A DNA stretch of 64,000 nucleotides from Epiperipatus broadwayi (Eukaryota; Onychophora; Udeonychophora; Euonychophora; Peripatidae). Location: the NCBI GenBank assembly GCA_028023455.1, contig JAQFVV010000001.1, positions 26,902,426-26,966,425 of the forward strand, in the 5' to 3' direction. Positions 10,961-24,172 of this stretch are shown here, piece by piece. Position 1 is the stretch's first letter, and every line of letters begins with the position of its first letter. The position numbers and the translations under genes are program-made. Under the pieces are notes generated by a model that was not told the origin of the DNA, made no database searches, and was given only the letters and a program-made list of their open reading frames with translations.

Positions 10961-13900
10961 ATATTAGTCATTCTATTTTGGATGATAAATTGTACTTTTT
11001 AAATAAATATTTATGACGTAATGTCTGGAATATTACTTTAACTTAATATTATTAAATTTAATCATAGTTTGATAAAATTATTATTTGATCTTTAAAATAA
11101 TTATTAAGACAATCTATAATATTTTTAACTTTAATTTTTATGATAGATGACAATTATATCTAGTTTTAAATTCACAAACTTTATTATTATTTACCAAGTG
11201 TGTGTGTGCGTGAAGGCATATAATATACGATCACGTGTCTATTCACTTTACAAAAATAATCTTTTATTTATGTCTCGGTTTAAATTACCAAAACTAATGT
11301 ACTTTCTAAAATTTTGAAAAATAAATTGAAACTTATAGGACCAAATATAATTCTCACCATCCCAAAGTTTATTAATAAAAAATATACCCTATTAATTTTG
11401 ACTAATTATAATATTATCTTTCATTTATTTAAACTATTAATTCTGAAAATATTATATTCTAATCATTACTATAATTTTAACTGTCTATAGCTGTGTTATT
11501 TTGTATGGCCAGCTTTCACAACCATAAGCAATGATATTAAAACTTTATTTAACTGTTTACTTTTTAAAATACTTTATTATACTGTTATCTGTTAGGTATT
11601 TTAGCTTAAAATTGTATTACAAATCTATTATTACTTTTATATCACTTAAATATAACTTAAAATTTAAAATTTTTTCATAATTGACCTTTCTACCCTACCT
11701 ATGATCTACAGACAAGGGCACAATATATAAGTTCCCTTTTATTTATTTATATTTTTTGAATAGATATATAATATTATAATTAATGGTAAAGAATGTATCC
11801 TTCCAACCATTACAATATATATATATTATAACCTACACTCCCAACACCACTCATATACATTACATGAGCGAAATGCCCAGGCGCCAGTTCTATTAATGAA
11901 TAGAACAATATAACAAGATATATAATACAAAATTATTATTGAGACTCTTCAATTAAGTCTATTTTCAGCTCAGCTCAGTGGGAGGCTAGAGGAAGTTCAA
12001 AAGATACATGATTATAAGTAAATGAAAGAAGTAATATTACAAAACATTAAATATAATGTAAATCCTTTTTATTAATTAATTGCGTGATAAAGAATCACAA
12101 TGTTTATTTGTACAATCTATTAAAGTATTCTTCAACTTAATTTCTTCCTTCATCCAAATACAACATATACCAGCTTGCTATAATTATATTACTGAACAAT
12201 TCTATGACTTGGCATATCATAATCTAAACATCTACTTTAATGCCAATCAAGAAATAAACAATAAGATCTCAGGGAATTTAACAAACACAGTTGAATTAAA
12301 TAAAATACATTGGCCCATAAATTATAATTCTAAAGTATGATAAAGTGTAATGAAACAAATTGACTAAAATATTCTACTGTGTTTCAATAATAAGATAATG
12401 ACAGAAATAGGGTATTTTAATCTCATATCATCATCTAACAAATATACCAACTTGGCAACCCTTCTCGTACATTTATCCAGTAGAAAATGTTCCTTATAAT
12501 GTTTGGATTAAGAAAACAATATTGTCAGACACAAGCAAATTTGCTATTATAACTATAACATATCTATTTTATAATAGATTTATGAAATGTGGAAATGGAA
12601 ACACGAATGTACACAAGAATAACTCAAGACACAGTTTTTAAGATTTTAAATAACTAAAACAAATCATTTATTACAATAAAAAAAATTTAGTTTAACATGA
12701 TATTTTTACAATAGGACTACTTGTCTTACAGATTTCAAATTATCCAATAAACTTTGAGCATCAGTTCGGGACTATCCCCATTATATAACATTATTTATAC
12801 CCTTTTAAAGCAAATTAACAATAAAACTCTAGAATATTCACTTTGCTTAAATGTTTCATTTAAGCATAATTAAGCATAACATTGACTAAATAATATATTA
12901 TATTATTGGCACACTAAATATTTTGAGAGGATATTACTATTGACTAATAAAATAAATCAAATTAACTATATTTGGCCATCAATAAAGCAACTTTCTCTAA
13001 CTAATTAAATAATTATTTCAATTACATATACCCTTCATGCATAGCAAATAAAAAATCATATTCATTCTGATGATTTGATAATTTACAATTCTGTATTAAA
13101 TAAATATACTGTGTTTTAAAATATTTAGTTCCCATTTTAATTTCAATAACTCTATACTTCTATTTAAATGAATGTAATGTGCTTCAAAACATTTATTTCA
13201 CATTTTAATTTTAATAACTTTAAATCTTTATATTCACGACATTATTTATATTACACGTGTGTGTGCGTGTGTCAAGCAACAATAATAGAAAACAATCTTT
13301 TCTACAAACTCTCCATTCATCAAGGAAATATTAAATAATTACTTCATTTCGGACAATATCATAAACCATCAATAAAATAAGACACTAACATTACATCAAG
13401 AATTTGACTTAGCTATTTATCTGGCCACTTTTTAAATAACACGGAGCTATATTTTCATGATTATACAGACTACACGTTCTGAGGGAAATTCACATGAGGA
13501 GTAAATAAATTCTTTACTTAATACTTCTACAATAATTCATCTAATTTTAAATACACTGTTGGTGGGGAACCTCTTCCTCATCACCAAGACTCTAAGAAAA
13601 ACATCACATAACTTCCTAAATATCATTTCATAATATGCGTATAATATAAACTAGACTCTACTCATGGAAATTATTAAAACATACTAAATAAGCAAAATCT
13701 TTTATCCCTACAAAAAATATTAGAACGCAATCAGATTATTTTCCATTCACAAAGCTCTTCTACATGTCTAACATTATATTTACACGCTGGCAGACAAACA
13801 CACACAGATAACATACTAATCCGTTCAACTCTATAGAATATGACAGCATCCAAAATTTATACATAAAATATTCACAAACTGAACTTTATTAAACAAATGT

Positions 13901-16345
13901 CATAATTGTGCAAAATAGACACACACACGTGGATAAGAATATATACAAAAAAAATTATTCTAAGTTATCTACTATGCAGATAACATGGTAAATAAATAAT
14001 GCATTAAGGTATTACTTTTAATTCGAATAAACTTTAAGTTACTTTTAAAATTTAATAGTTATAATTATTACGAACAAACTTTCCTTATCATATTTAGCAA
14101 ACTATTTCAGTTATACGTTCGTTGATTTTAAAGCCAAAACTCTCATTTTGAAATAATAAAACATATAAAATAAATGTAAACCTCTCTCTAAATATAATAA
14201 ATATATTTTTTTTTTTTTTTTTTTTTTAAAGAAAACAAGACATATTTTTACAAAATCAATTTTTACCAACGTATCCACTGCTCTCGTGAATATGCATTCT
14301 GAGACGATCAAGGAGATCATAATAACCCAAATTACAAATAAAACATAATAATAAGTATGTCTACCTATCTATAATATACATTAGTAATGACAAGCAATAA
14401 AAAAAATAAAAAAAACAAAAGTTATTTGTTTTGTGACTTGAAATAAAAGTTCGCTTGCAAAGTTTTACTCCGGGTTTAGGAAATGATATGGACGGATTCC
14501 AAGCTGAATTTAAACATAAAATGAATTTCTGTAGGACAACTAAAAAAAAATATAATCATAACTTAAATCTGACTTAGCACCTCCAATGTTCATAGCTGAG
14601 CTATTTGAGTTTACTATATCACATATAATTAATCAATTTCTCTTTTATTATGACAAAAATATAAGACATTTTTAGCTACTGTTGAACAGGAATTATTTTA
14701 TTCATTCCGTAGTTATTCTTAGTAATTTTCTTGAATAGCATTTGACACTTTATAATCTATTATACGCATAGTTTATTTTTAAATATTGCCAATTAAGATA
14801 CCATGATTCATTAGTAATTCCACAATTAATACTTCATTATTATAGTGCTTTTTTTTTATCGAAGAGAACAGAAATTGTACTGCAGTTCAGTCCTTCCTTC
14901 CGATTTAAGTGAATATTTAATAAGGAGTTTCCTTTGATTATGTGAAATAATTCACATTTTATTTTTTTTATTAAACACATATTATTTTTAGAAACACCAA
15001 ATAAATAAATAATGTCACTTTTTTGTAATTAATTTAAGTATGGCATGATATATATCATAATACACATATCCTTAAGTTTGCATTTAATTTTCATAAAAGC
15101 ATAATACAGAAGAGAGTGAAAAATCCAAATAAATTCTGAAAAACAGTCCTGCATACATTTCCAAGATATATTAAGGAACACACATGGATTAATTATATAA
15201 CAATAATGTTCACACACTCTATATTCTTTCTTAATTATAGATAAATAAAGTAATGCCATCTTAACACTAATGATATGCATTTTAAATATTAACAAGCATG
15301 AGATGGTAAATTCAAATGTTCAAATTAAGGAGAGAATGAAACTAATGTACCTTTTTAAAACTTATTCTTGCATCATAAGTAAAACATTCTTCTGTAATTA
15401 ATTTCCTAAGATTTTTTAAAAGTTTACTCCAAAGCTTTTTAAATCAATTGGACTTCAGCAACTAATGAACACTTTACTGGCTGCAATTAAAATGGTAATG
15501 AGCAATTTTTTTACTAGAAACTATCTGTTAAATAGACTTTTCTTTTTTCTTAGCAAAAGGTCATTTCCCTTTCCAAGGTTACCTCCCATGTTTTTGCACC
15601 CAAGCTAATTACATATTCAAAAAAAATCTTTTCTTTAAAACAAAATCATTTTGATTTTTAGAATTAAATCAAGACAAAAAAAATAATAATAAAATAAATA
15701 GCTTTTACAAACTTGAAAGACATGAATATTAATTAACTGTTAAACAAAATGACGAATAATTTATTTAATTTATAAAATGATTCACCTATCCAAATACCCA
15801 TTAATCATTGAAAAGAAATATATATCTGTTAAATTATTAAAGATGATTACTGTAATTTAAATGTTTTTATTGTGAATGTACTATCGTTTAATGTTATTAG
15901 AATATGAAAGTGAAGTGATAATGATGCAGAGTCATACATGCATGCACATACACTATACTATAAATATTAAACTATCTTTACTAAATATAATTGAAATGGC
16001 TATTAATGTTGACAAAAGGGATAAGTATTAATGAATAAAGGATTTTGAAACCATTCAACCAATATTACACTAACATAAAATAACTTTGCATCTTTCTGAC
16101 AAAATATATCAATTCCATTAATAAACAACCCCTCTTCCTCACATTAAATACTTCATTAACCACAATAATAATAATGAATACTTATAAAGTGGTCAATCAA
16201 CTGCATAAGCAATCCATATCTAAGCTTTAAACAATTTCCAGCAAAAAATTTTAAAATTCTAAGGCTATTTCATTTTTTTTAATACAATATAACTATTCAA
16301 TGCAGATACAAAGCATCTCAATTCCTTGTGCCCATTCAGATGGTC

Positions 16346-16348
<3 letters not shown>
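10961..16348. other. very AT-rich DNA, nothing recognised
   Basis: No gene or defined repeat family is seen. Notable only are short CA/GT runs (11203, 13257, 13798, 13920) and a long poly(T) at about 14209-14227. Confidence 0.6.

Positions 16349-16407
<59 letters not shown>
16349..16407. repeat. (AT)n microsatellite
   Basis: About 29 uninterrupted AT dinucleotides. A second shorter AT run at 16494-16517 directly precedes the 5.6-kb transposon. Confidence 0.98.
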
Positions 16408-16411
<4 letters not shown>

Positions 16412-16488
16412 AATAATAGGAATTGATTTAATTAATTTTTGGACATAAGAAATATCTAATGACTTTTATACAAAAAATATGTATATAT

Positions 16489-16525
<37 letters not shown>

Positions 16526-16526
16526 T

Positions 16527-17519
16527 GGTAGTCTTCAGGTATGCGTACTGTGGTCACTAGGCAATGCTACAAAACCACCAAGTAGCCTGCAAGTGATAAA
16601 TTTCTATACAAAAATGGCTGAAATCAATAGATGCCTAAAGCAAGATATCCGAAAAAACCCTGACATCTGTGAAATTAAAACACCTAAGGCCAGACATCAA
16701 AAGTAAGTAAAAAAAATCAAGTACAAAAAAAAAGTAAGTAAAAAATCAAGTGAAATAATACGTAACCAGAGCCAGCACTTAAAATATCTCTGTCAGGAAC
16801 TCCTCCCCAAACCCCTGACCATGGTTTTGTGCTTTGGCAAATCTACCCTGACACCTCTCTGAGGAGTTCCAAAGCACGAAACCATGGTCAGGGGTTTGGG
16901 GAGGGGTACCTGACAGAGATATTTTAAGTGCTGGCTCTGGCTAAGTATTTATCATAAAGCTTGAAGAGGAATTGGCAATCCTCACTGTTTATAACTTACA
17001 AGCTTAAGAGATAGGGTCATGTGATCTATGAATTGATCTATGACTTTTATTTTGACTAAATAATACGTAAATTTTAAAAAAGTACACACACACACACAAA
17101 ATAGGGCCAAAAATGGCTGAAATTGATGGAAAATTAAAATTAAAACACCTAAGGCAAGACATCCGATGCTGAAGTCTGTGAAATTAAAACACCTAAAGCT
17201 AGACATCAAAAGTAAGTTAAAAAATCAAGTACAAAAAAAAGGTAACTAAAAAAATCAAGTGAAATAATACGTAAATTTTAAAAAGTACACACGCACACAA
17301 AATTGGTAAAAATACAGAAAATACTCCCCCCCATCCCAGTGATAAATTGAAATAGCTCAAAAATAAATTAAATACAAATTAAAAAATCGCTCAAAAATAA
17401 GTAAAATACTAACTGCAAATACTCTTATGCAAAGAAAAGCAAATTTTGGATAATTTAGGATTAAATAATTTGAAAAAAATATCAAAACTTAAAAATCTAT
17501 AATCTTGCCACTTCCTGGA
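16527..17519 (+). repeat. left terminal inverted repeat with internal duplication
   Basis: This is the partner of 21625-22151. It is longer than the right arm because one segment (about 16612-16765, GGCTGAAAT through to GTGAAATAATACGTAA) is present again at 17112-17277, and because a palindromic insertion lies at 16766-16940. Confidence 0.8.
16766..16940. repeat. palindromic MITE-like insertion
   Basis: Arms of about 70 bp (CCAGAGCCAGCACTTAAAAT at the left, its complement at the right) surround a spacer of some 30 bp. The arms are nearly perfect, so the insertion looks young. It interrupts a stretch that is intact at 17260-17290. The CAG-CTG edges recall hAT elements, but no 8-bp duplication is visible. 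Confidence 0.85.
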
Positions 17520-17936
17520 CCTCCAATTTTGCAGGATGGGCAAGATAGCAGACTTTCTTTACAAGCTTTTCACAAATATTGCTTCCATGCAATGACAGTG
17601 CTCATGTTCAAATCCAAATCATTTATTTCTGATTGTATGATCAATTGGTTTTTACTCCACAAATAAATGATTCAGATGGCTGAGACAAATGATAATCTGC
17701 AGCTCTCAAACCAGGTTCCTTTTCTGAGTACTATGCAATTTTGACAGACACTAATGTTGCATTTCCATTGCATCCTTGGGCTCTTGATGGCCATTGACAC
17801 ACACTTTTTGAGAGGGCAGAACATTTTTGCTTTGTAAAAACTCCACTGCTTCATCTTCCATTTTTGGGAGACCCCTCATTTTTATCATTTTGGCTAAGCA
17901 AAGATAAGAACACTGTACATACTTTAATTTCAGCAC
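17500..17936 (-). pseudogene. ISXO2-like (Merlin) transposase, N-terminal half, broken
   Basis: The minus strand encodes, in order: MRGLPKMEDEAVEFLQSKNV then a GH-containing segment (KVCVNGHQEPKDAMEMQ); after a frameshift near 17755, SVCQNCIVLRKGTWFESCRL then SFVSAI; an in-frame stop; IIYLWSKNQLIIQSEINDLD then LNMSTVIAWKQYL; another in-frame stop; and KACKESLLSCPSCKIGGPGS then GKII. ISXO2-like transposases have this series: an FL helix, a zinc-binding region with C-x-x-C, R-K/V-GTWFE, a W-S block and then IGGPGK ahead of the first catalytic Asp (V-E-I-D-E). Here the frame ends at GSGKII, exactly where the terminal inverted repeat begins. The catalytic half is therefore absent. With two stops and a frameshift this copy is dead. 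It is the basis for classing the 16527-22151 element. Confidence 0.75.
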
Positions 17937-20109
17937 AGTTTTTTGAAATGTTGCCTGAAAGATATGTGCATGTTTACTATAATAATTTTTATTTCACCTT
18001 GTACTCAACTGCATAAAAAAAGTCCATATTAACACCATCAAAAATACAAATAATCCCAACAAATTGTATTTCTAGCACTCAGAAAATAATTAATAGGTCA
18101 TAATAAAATTAAGCAGTTATTTCAAAAGACTAGTTCAGTTAGATTTTGATTAAATTTGTCCACCCAAGCAATTATATTTTTCATGTGAAAAGTCTATTAT
18201 GTCATATTTCTTTCTTAGAAATTTATAAACTATTAGGAATTTTAAACTTCTCTCTTGATATTATAATATATAAAATTAAAAGCATGTGAAGTGCTTGAAA
18301 AAGAAGCTACAGAGAGTGCATAAAAAAAATTAAACACTAAGCATGACATCAAATGGAAAATTAGAGAAGCGTACTTCATTAATGGCAACAATAACTCTAT
18401 CAACAGACATGATGCCTGCTTTGACATTTCTAAACATTGGGCTATGTAAATCATTTGCATATACTTTGCATATCGCCTTTATTTTTCTGTTCTGCATTTC
18501 ACATTATCGCTATGAATATGAGACAAATGGCCTCAAAAGCACTTAGCATTTAATATTTTTTTGCACTCTCTATAGCTTCTCTTTCAAGCGCTTCACACAC
18601 TTTTAATTTTATATATTAGAAATTTATAGTATAGCGCGCCACATTTTTTTAATGCCCTATCTTTTGTAACCATTTTTTCAATACAACGATTTAGAAAAAC
18701 AGTGTGGCACTGGCTAATGCTTTTGCTGCATTAATTTTAGTTGCATTTTTAGTTGCAATTTTTTGAATAATTACGTTTTGAAAATAATTAAGAAATTTAA
18801 CATTATGATTATTTAAGTTCAAATTCACAACTGAATTTGAGAAAACTACACAAAGCATAGGTAACCGTATTACTTACTATTTTTTTTTTTATTAATACTA
18901 ACATTTTCTTAAAATGTACAAAGATTTTTGCTATCAGATATTTATGTTTTTATTTCTTGGTTCATATTCACGATCCATTAAAAATGTAAAACGACAAATG
19001 CTGGTATACAGTAATAACCCCAAATATGTATGTGTGCTCAATATACATTTTTATTACATGAGCTTTGTGTTTTGTTTTAATATATTATTACCATTATTAC
19101 ATACTGAAAAGGTATTTAGCCATCATCCTGTTTCACCTACTATGTCCCATAGTAGTATCTTTTCAATGCTCAAACCCTCCCAAGTGCATGTATATTCACT
19201 TGAATTCATCATAAATAATCTATAGTAAAGTATATTTGCATTATGTGTGTCTATATAGGTATAGCATACATTAACTGTAATAATTATATGCGTATGTTTA
19301 ATATACATATTGAAACAATCAGATGTAGTGATTCTCCTGTTTTACTTACTATATTACATAGTAGTATGTATTTTTGTATTTATCTATGTTTGAGTACACA
19401 TATATTAACTTTAAACCTATCCGCATATTGTCATATTAAATACAGGTGTGTGTGTGTGCATATTTATTATTATATAATTATGTATATGTATGTGAAATGA
19501 GCATCTACGCACATACAAGTTATAATTTGTAAATTAAATTAAGGTAAACCTTGCTGTATGTGTAACAGGAACATACATATATATGTGAGAGGCCTAGTAA
19601 TGTAATAGATTTAAGAGCATTACAATTCTTTGAGTTTATTTTAAAATTAAATTATTATAAGCTGATGTGTAAATTAATCTTATTTTTACATATAAAGTCA
19701 ATTAAAATCAAATGAATTGCACATGTGGTAAATGATTTATGAGGTCTAAAGTTTGTTTTCTAAAATCCTTTTGCTGAATCTTGACCTAATTAGTGCTTTA
19801 AAAAAAAGACAGGGGTAAGAGGAAAAAAATAACAGGTTGCAAATCTTTTTTAAAATCAACCTCAGTTAAAAAAATCTGGGAACTGCCTTCAAAAATCAAT
19901 AACTCAGAAGGATTCACTGTCTTTGCTAAAAAAAATAGTGTAAATCAAATAATTGAGAGAAAAATAAATTGTAAACAAGTTTAAGAATGAGCAGTGTTTA
20001 AACTAAAATTTTGGCTTTGACAAAACTTTTCCTTTTTTTTTTACTTTTATTTATTTATTTATTAAAAGTTATGTTATTTTATGATGTCCATTGTGGGGTA
20101 AAAATAACT
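17937..20109. other. interior of the Merlin-like element, no recognised coding
   Basis: AT-rich filler without a supported frame. A 103-codon reading at 18914-19225 is low-complexity and not recognised. GT and AC microsatellites occur near 19444. Confidence 0.5.
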
Positions 20110-20115
20110 ATTGGT

Positions 20116-20220
20116 ATTGTTAAGTTGAGATGGGAAAAGAAGACCCACAACACCTGCTCACTGATGAAGAAAGCAATCTAGACAGTGCCCACCATGTCAA
20201 CTAGAAGCAGAAAGAAAACA
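20116..20220 (+). other. possible short first exon inside the element
   Basis: A GC-richer patch contains MGKEDPQHLLTDEESNLDSA followed by a stop in one frame, and CACCATGTCAACTAGAAG in another, reading MSTRSRKKT before a donor-like AACAG/GTAATA at 20220. The Kozak-like CACC before the ATG and the donor would suit a first exon of a lost transposon gene. It adjoins the foldback at 20226. Confidence 0.22.
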
Positions 20221-20225
20221 GGTAA

Positions 20226-21187
20226 TAAACTTCTGCAGAACTCTATTTCAATTCTAAAATTAGGCTAAACTTAAAAGTTAGTTATCCTATTCTGTAAATG
20301 AGCACAATAAAAAATCTTTCTTGTTATTTAAATTTCTTAAGCTATAAAATAAATCTAATCTTTTAATTCTTGCTCAATCTTATATAGCTTTAAATTCGTC
20401 TAAACTAAATGAAACTCACTTGAAATGATTATATGGCATTTTGTTTTATCTTTGTTTGAAAATATATGAATTATGCTATGATTGATTTGGAATGAAGTTT
20501 AATATAAAATGTAATTATTTAATGTTGTTACAATTGTTTTTTTATCTGTGTGTGTACTTTTTTAAAATTGATGTATTTTGAGCGATGTTTTTGATCTGTG
20601 TGTGTACTTTTAAAAAATATTCTGCCATTACAACTATTTTTGATGTCTCAAAGTTTGAATGTTTTTTTGTCTACATAGAAACAAAGATAAAACAAAATAG
20701 GTATAATCATTTCAAGTGAGTTTCATTTAGTTTAGATCAATTTAAAGTTATATAAGATTGAGCAAGACTTACAAAATTAGATTTATTTTATAGCTTAAGA
20801 AATGTAAATAACATGAAAGATTTTTTGTTGTGCACATTTACAGAATATGATAGCTAGCTTTTAAGTTTAGCCTGATTTTAGAGTATTTTAAAAAATATTC
20901 TGCCATTACAACTGTTTTTGATGTCTCAAAGTTTGAATTTTTTTTTGCCTACATAGAAACAAAGATAAAACAAAATAGGTATAATCATTTGAAGTGAGTT
21001 TCATTTAGTTTAGATGAATTTAAAGTTATATAAGATCGAGCAAGACTTACAAGATTAGATTTATTTCATAGCTTAAGAAATTTAAATAATGAGAAGGATT
21101 TTTTGTTGTGCACATTTACAGAATAGGGTAGCTAACTTTTAAGTTTAGCCTGATTTTAGAATTGAAATAGAGTTCTGCAGAAGTTTA
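20226..21187. repeat. nested foldback with one inverted and two direct copies
   Basis: A unit of about 230 bp (TAAACTTCTGCAGAACTCTA to ATTTTGTTTTATCTTTGTTT) lies at 20226-20459. Its complement lies at 20959-21187, and a second complement copy at 20681-20890. The outer pair makes an almost complete palindrome. Between the copies a segment ATTCTGCCATTACAACT plus TTTGATGTCTCAAAGTTTGA repeats at 20618, 20897 and 21230 (with a partial fourth at 21367). Copies differ at several sites, so the duplications are not fresh. Confidence 0.85.
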
Positions 21188-21624
21188 TTTTGAGCAATGT
21201 TTTTGATCTGTGTGTGCACTTTTAAAAAATATTCCACCATTACAACTGGTTTTGATGTCTCAAAGTTTGAATGTTCTTTTTGCCTACATAGAAACTATTC
21301 ATGTTGTATTTTTATAATCATCTGTAATCTGTTTGAACAAGCTTCTCCAAATAATTTACATGCAAAGTCTCAAAGTTTGAATGTTCTATTTGCCTACTTT
21401 GAAATTGCCCATGATGTCTATCTTTTGTAAGTACTTTTTTTTTGTAAGTATTTGTGGTTTTTTTTGTGTGTGTGTGTGTTGTACTTGGGTTTTTTGGCTG
21501 TTAGGAATACTAGCTGATACATATAGTTAGAACATGGATAAATAATTACCAATTTAAAGTTATAAATTAAAATAATAGATGTAAACATTACCTGGTGTGT
21601 GGGTTTTCACACATACATATATGC

Positions 21625-22151
21625 GAAGGAAGTGGCAAGGTTATAGATTTTTAAGCTTTGATATTTTTTTAAAATTATTTAATTCTAAGTTATCCAAAAT
21701 TTGCTTTTCTTTGCATAAGAGTGAAAATGGGGGGGGGGGGTGATTTCTGTTTTTGCCGTTTGTATTTTACTTATTTTTGAACAATTTTTTAATTTGTATT
21801 TTATTTATTTTTGAACCATTTCAATTTATCGCTGGGGGAAGGGTATTTTCTGTATTTTTACCAATTTTGTGTGTGTGTGTACTTTTTTTAAAATTTACAT
21901 ATTATTTCACTTGATTTTTTACTAAGTTTTTTTTTGTACTTGATTTTTTTTTTACTTACTTTTGATGCCTAGCCTTAGGCATTTTAATTTCACAGACTTT
22001 AACGATTTTTTCGGATATCTTGCCTTAGGTGTTTTAATTTTAATTTTTCATTGATTTCAGACATTTTTGTATAGAAATTTAGCACTTGCAGGCTTCTTGG
22101 TGATTCTGCAGTATCACCTAGCAGCCACCATACACATAACTGAAAACTACC
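21625..22151 (-). repeat. right terminal inverted repeat
   Basis: On the minus strand this reads GGTAGTTTTCAGTTATGTG and continues collinear with the left end. It includes the poly(C)/(G) tract at 21728-21741, where the left arm has a shorter C run near 17326. It ends inside the segment that corresponds to transposase codons GSGK. Confidence 0.8.
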
Positions 22152-22949
22152 TATTTATTATATGTACATAATTATTTACATATGTATAATAAATCAACAA
22201 TTAAGTTTTATATTTAAAATTGTTTGACAGTTTTTATTTCTATTTTAAAATAGTTGTTTTTAAAAAAAATTCTAAAGAAGAACATTCAGATCATTGTTTT
22301 AAAATAATTATCTAAGTTTTCTTTTTTAACTTTTCTAGATGTTTTAAATAATGCAGTTTTCTATTTCAGCTGTTTTTTTTTAAATGTTTTAAAATAAAGA
22401 TAAAAATTGTAAAACAATTTAAAATAGCAAACTTAGTTACTGATTTACTATACATATTGTAAGTTTTAATTTGTGCTTTATGCAAAAAAGTGAAGCTTAG
22501 TATTATTAAAAAAGAATTATAAGGCTTAGCACTTTCGGAGAACTTAGGTCTCCATATTCATAGCCTATCTTGGGAGTGTTGGCTTACATTGAGATTTTAA
22601 GCAAAGCTTAGCAGTAATTTATGCAAAATTTATTCAAAGTTTTCTTTTATATAGACCATTTTCTGGAGATTTCAAAGCACAATTCTTTACGGTTTATTGC
22701 ATAGTTGTCATTTGCAATAAAGCATCCTTACCACTCAAAGGTGAAGTAAAAACAAGGATTTTATACATATTGTACCAATCATTCTATCCTCTTTTGATCA
22801 TAGAGGGCACCACCAGGTCACTATGAACCTGGAAAATTTAATTTACTGAGACCAAAAGTTACTGATGATGATGATGATGATTGGCACTGGCTAAACCCAG
22901 GGAAAGAAAGAAATCTTCAAGATTGTTCAGGCAATTGAGAAGGAAGACA
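22152..22949. other. AT-rich intronic/intergenic DNA
   Basis: No gene is recognised. It includes a (GAT)n run at about 22866-22882. Confidence 0.5.
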
Positions 22950-23770
22950 GATAAAAATGTCAGCCAATATAATTAAAGAAATTTTAAGATTTATTAAATT
23001 CAACAAAATATTTAAGTAAATGATGATCAAACACAATAAGACAGTTTGATCTAGTTTCACAGCATATTTATCAGAGATTGTACATGAGTATTAAAACATA
23101 AAACACACTGGCATATAGGTTCATTTCCTCAACTATAATTTAAAAGAGAGGGATTTATAATATCGTCATGCTGGCAATTTATAAAACCAATTCTAGTTTC
23201 CTAATTCAAAGATAGCAAAACAATAGGGTCTCATAGAAAATCAATGAAACAGCATGGACAAGCATTCCCTGGCTTGGAATAATGCATTGAGACCAAGAAT
23301 GTCATATGCCTGCAGGACAGCTCATGATATACCACTTTTAAGGCAATTTGTGGTTGATTTCAAATACAAGACCAGAACACATGAGAAACAATTGTGATCT
23401 TATGCAATCTTAGAAAGAAGAAACAAAACTCCAACTTCAAAAAAGTAGAACAGTATACATGATAACCTGCCAACCAAAAGATTTGCTGTCTGCAGGAAGT
23501 AGAAACTAAACTTATTTAAAATTAATTACAGGGTAATAAAAGATGAACAGGTGAGCTAAAAGAAAATTACTAATATCTGCCCAAGTATTTATCAAAGGTT
23601 AGTAATAAAATAAACACATTAAGCATCTAAAATTATAACTTGTAATACATTCTCTGATCCAAAAGTTTAAAATCACAAATAGGTTGTCTCAAAACTGAGA
23701 CAACATTACACACAATAAGAAATAAAAGCAAATACATAAAGATAATATTAAAGAAATAAGAAAAATTAGA
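22950..23770 (+). repeat. dispersed repeat, copy B (coding-like)
   Basis: About 700-800 bp align collinearly with the minus strand of 38490-39310. Shared landmarks are GAAAATCAATGAAACAG, GGCTTGGAATAATG, CAGGACAGCTCATGATATAC and CAACCAAAAGATTTGCTGTC. A hairpin, GGTTGTCTCAAAACTGAGAC, is at the same relative place in both although its sequence differs. Translation of the core in both copies gives a conserved peptide with TAHDIP-LRQF-VDF-YKT and later AKR(Y/F)AVC. It seems to be a decayed transposon with a protein I cannot assign. Confidence 0.7.
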
Positions 23771-24172
23771 TAATACATTTACTTTCAGATTAAGTGGAGA
23801 ATTTAATTATAAATTTATACCCTGGAAAGAATAAGAACTATTTTTACCATTATGGTAAAGCAGAGTCCTTCAAGAAGTGCACACAACCATTTCTGAGTTC
23901 AATACTCAGGTGGCTTTATCTATTCATGGCTTCAAGTTTATAGGCATACTTTGGGATCCATTTTAATTTAGGCTTTCATGGCATAACTGGAAGGATCAGC
24001 TTGGGATCAGGAGTCCTTGCTTTAGGTAGGTTTAGCAAGGCATGTAGATTTAAACACTCATGGTTGGTAATTTGATCATTCTGTTAAAACAAAGGCTATT
24101 AAGCAACCGTAGGCAATAACAAGAAATTCAATATAACTTAACACTAACCAACAAATAAATAATTCCAAAAAT

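Larger units (their letters stand above)
16527..22151. mobile_element. 5.6-kb Merlin-like DNA transposon with long terminal inverted repeats
   Basis: The left end begins GGTAGTCTTCAGGTATGCG and the right end, read on the minus strand, begins GGTAGTTTTCAGTTATGTG. Similarity of the two ends continues inward for several hundred bases, through CCTGCAAGTG(A/C)TAAATTTCT, a CACCTAAGGCAAGA segment and GAAAAGCAAATTTTGGATAA to CTTGCCACTTCCT. The 8 bp before (TATGTATT) and after (TATTTATT) match at 7 of 8 positions, which suggests a target-site duplication. An ISXO2-like transposase relic lies just inside the left repeat. GG termini, an 8-bp duplication and an ISXO2-type transposase are the known marks of the Merlin superfamily. 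The element is nonautonomous now: its transposase is broken and lacks the catalytic C-terminal part. It carries nested palindromes. Confidence 0.72.

Noticed and set aside
16349-16407. Long AT run as a possible origin or regulatory site
   Set aside because: Simple microsatellite; similar AT runs recur throughout the window.
18914-19225. 103-codon plus-strand frame
   Set aside because: Low-complexity composition, no motif, no splice context, and not conserved in any repeat copy here.
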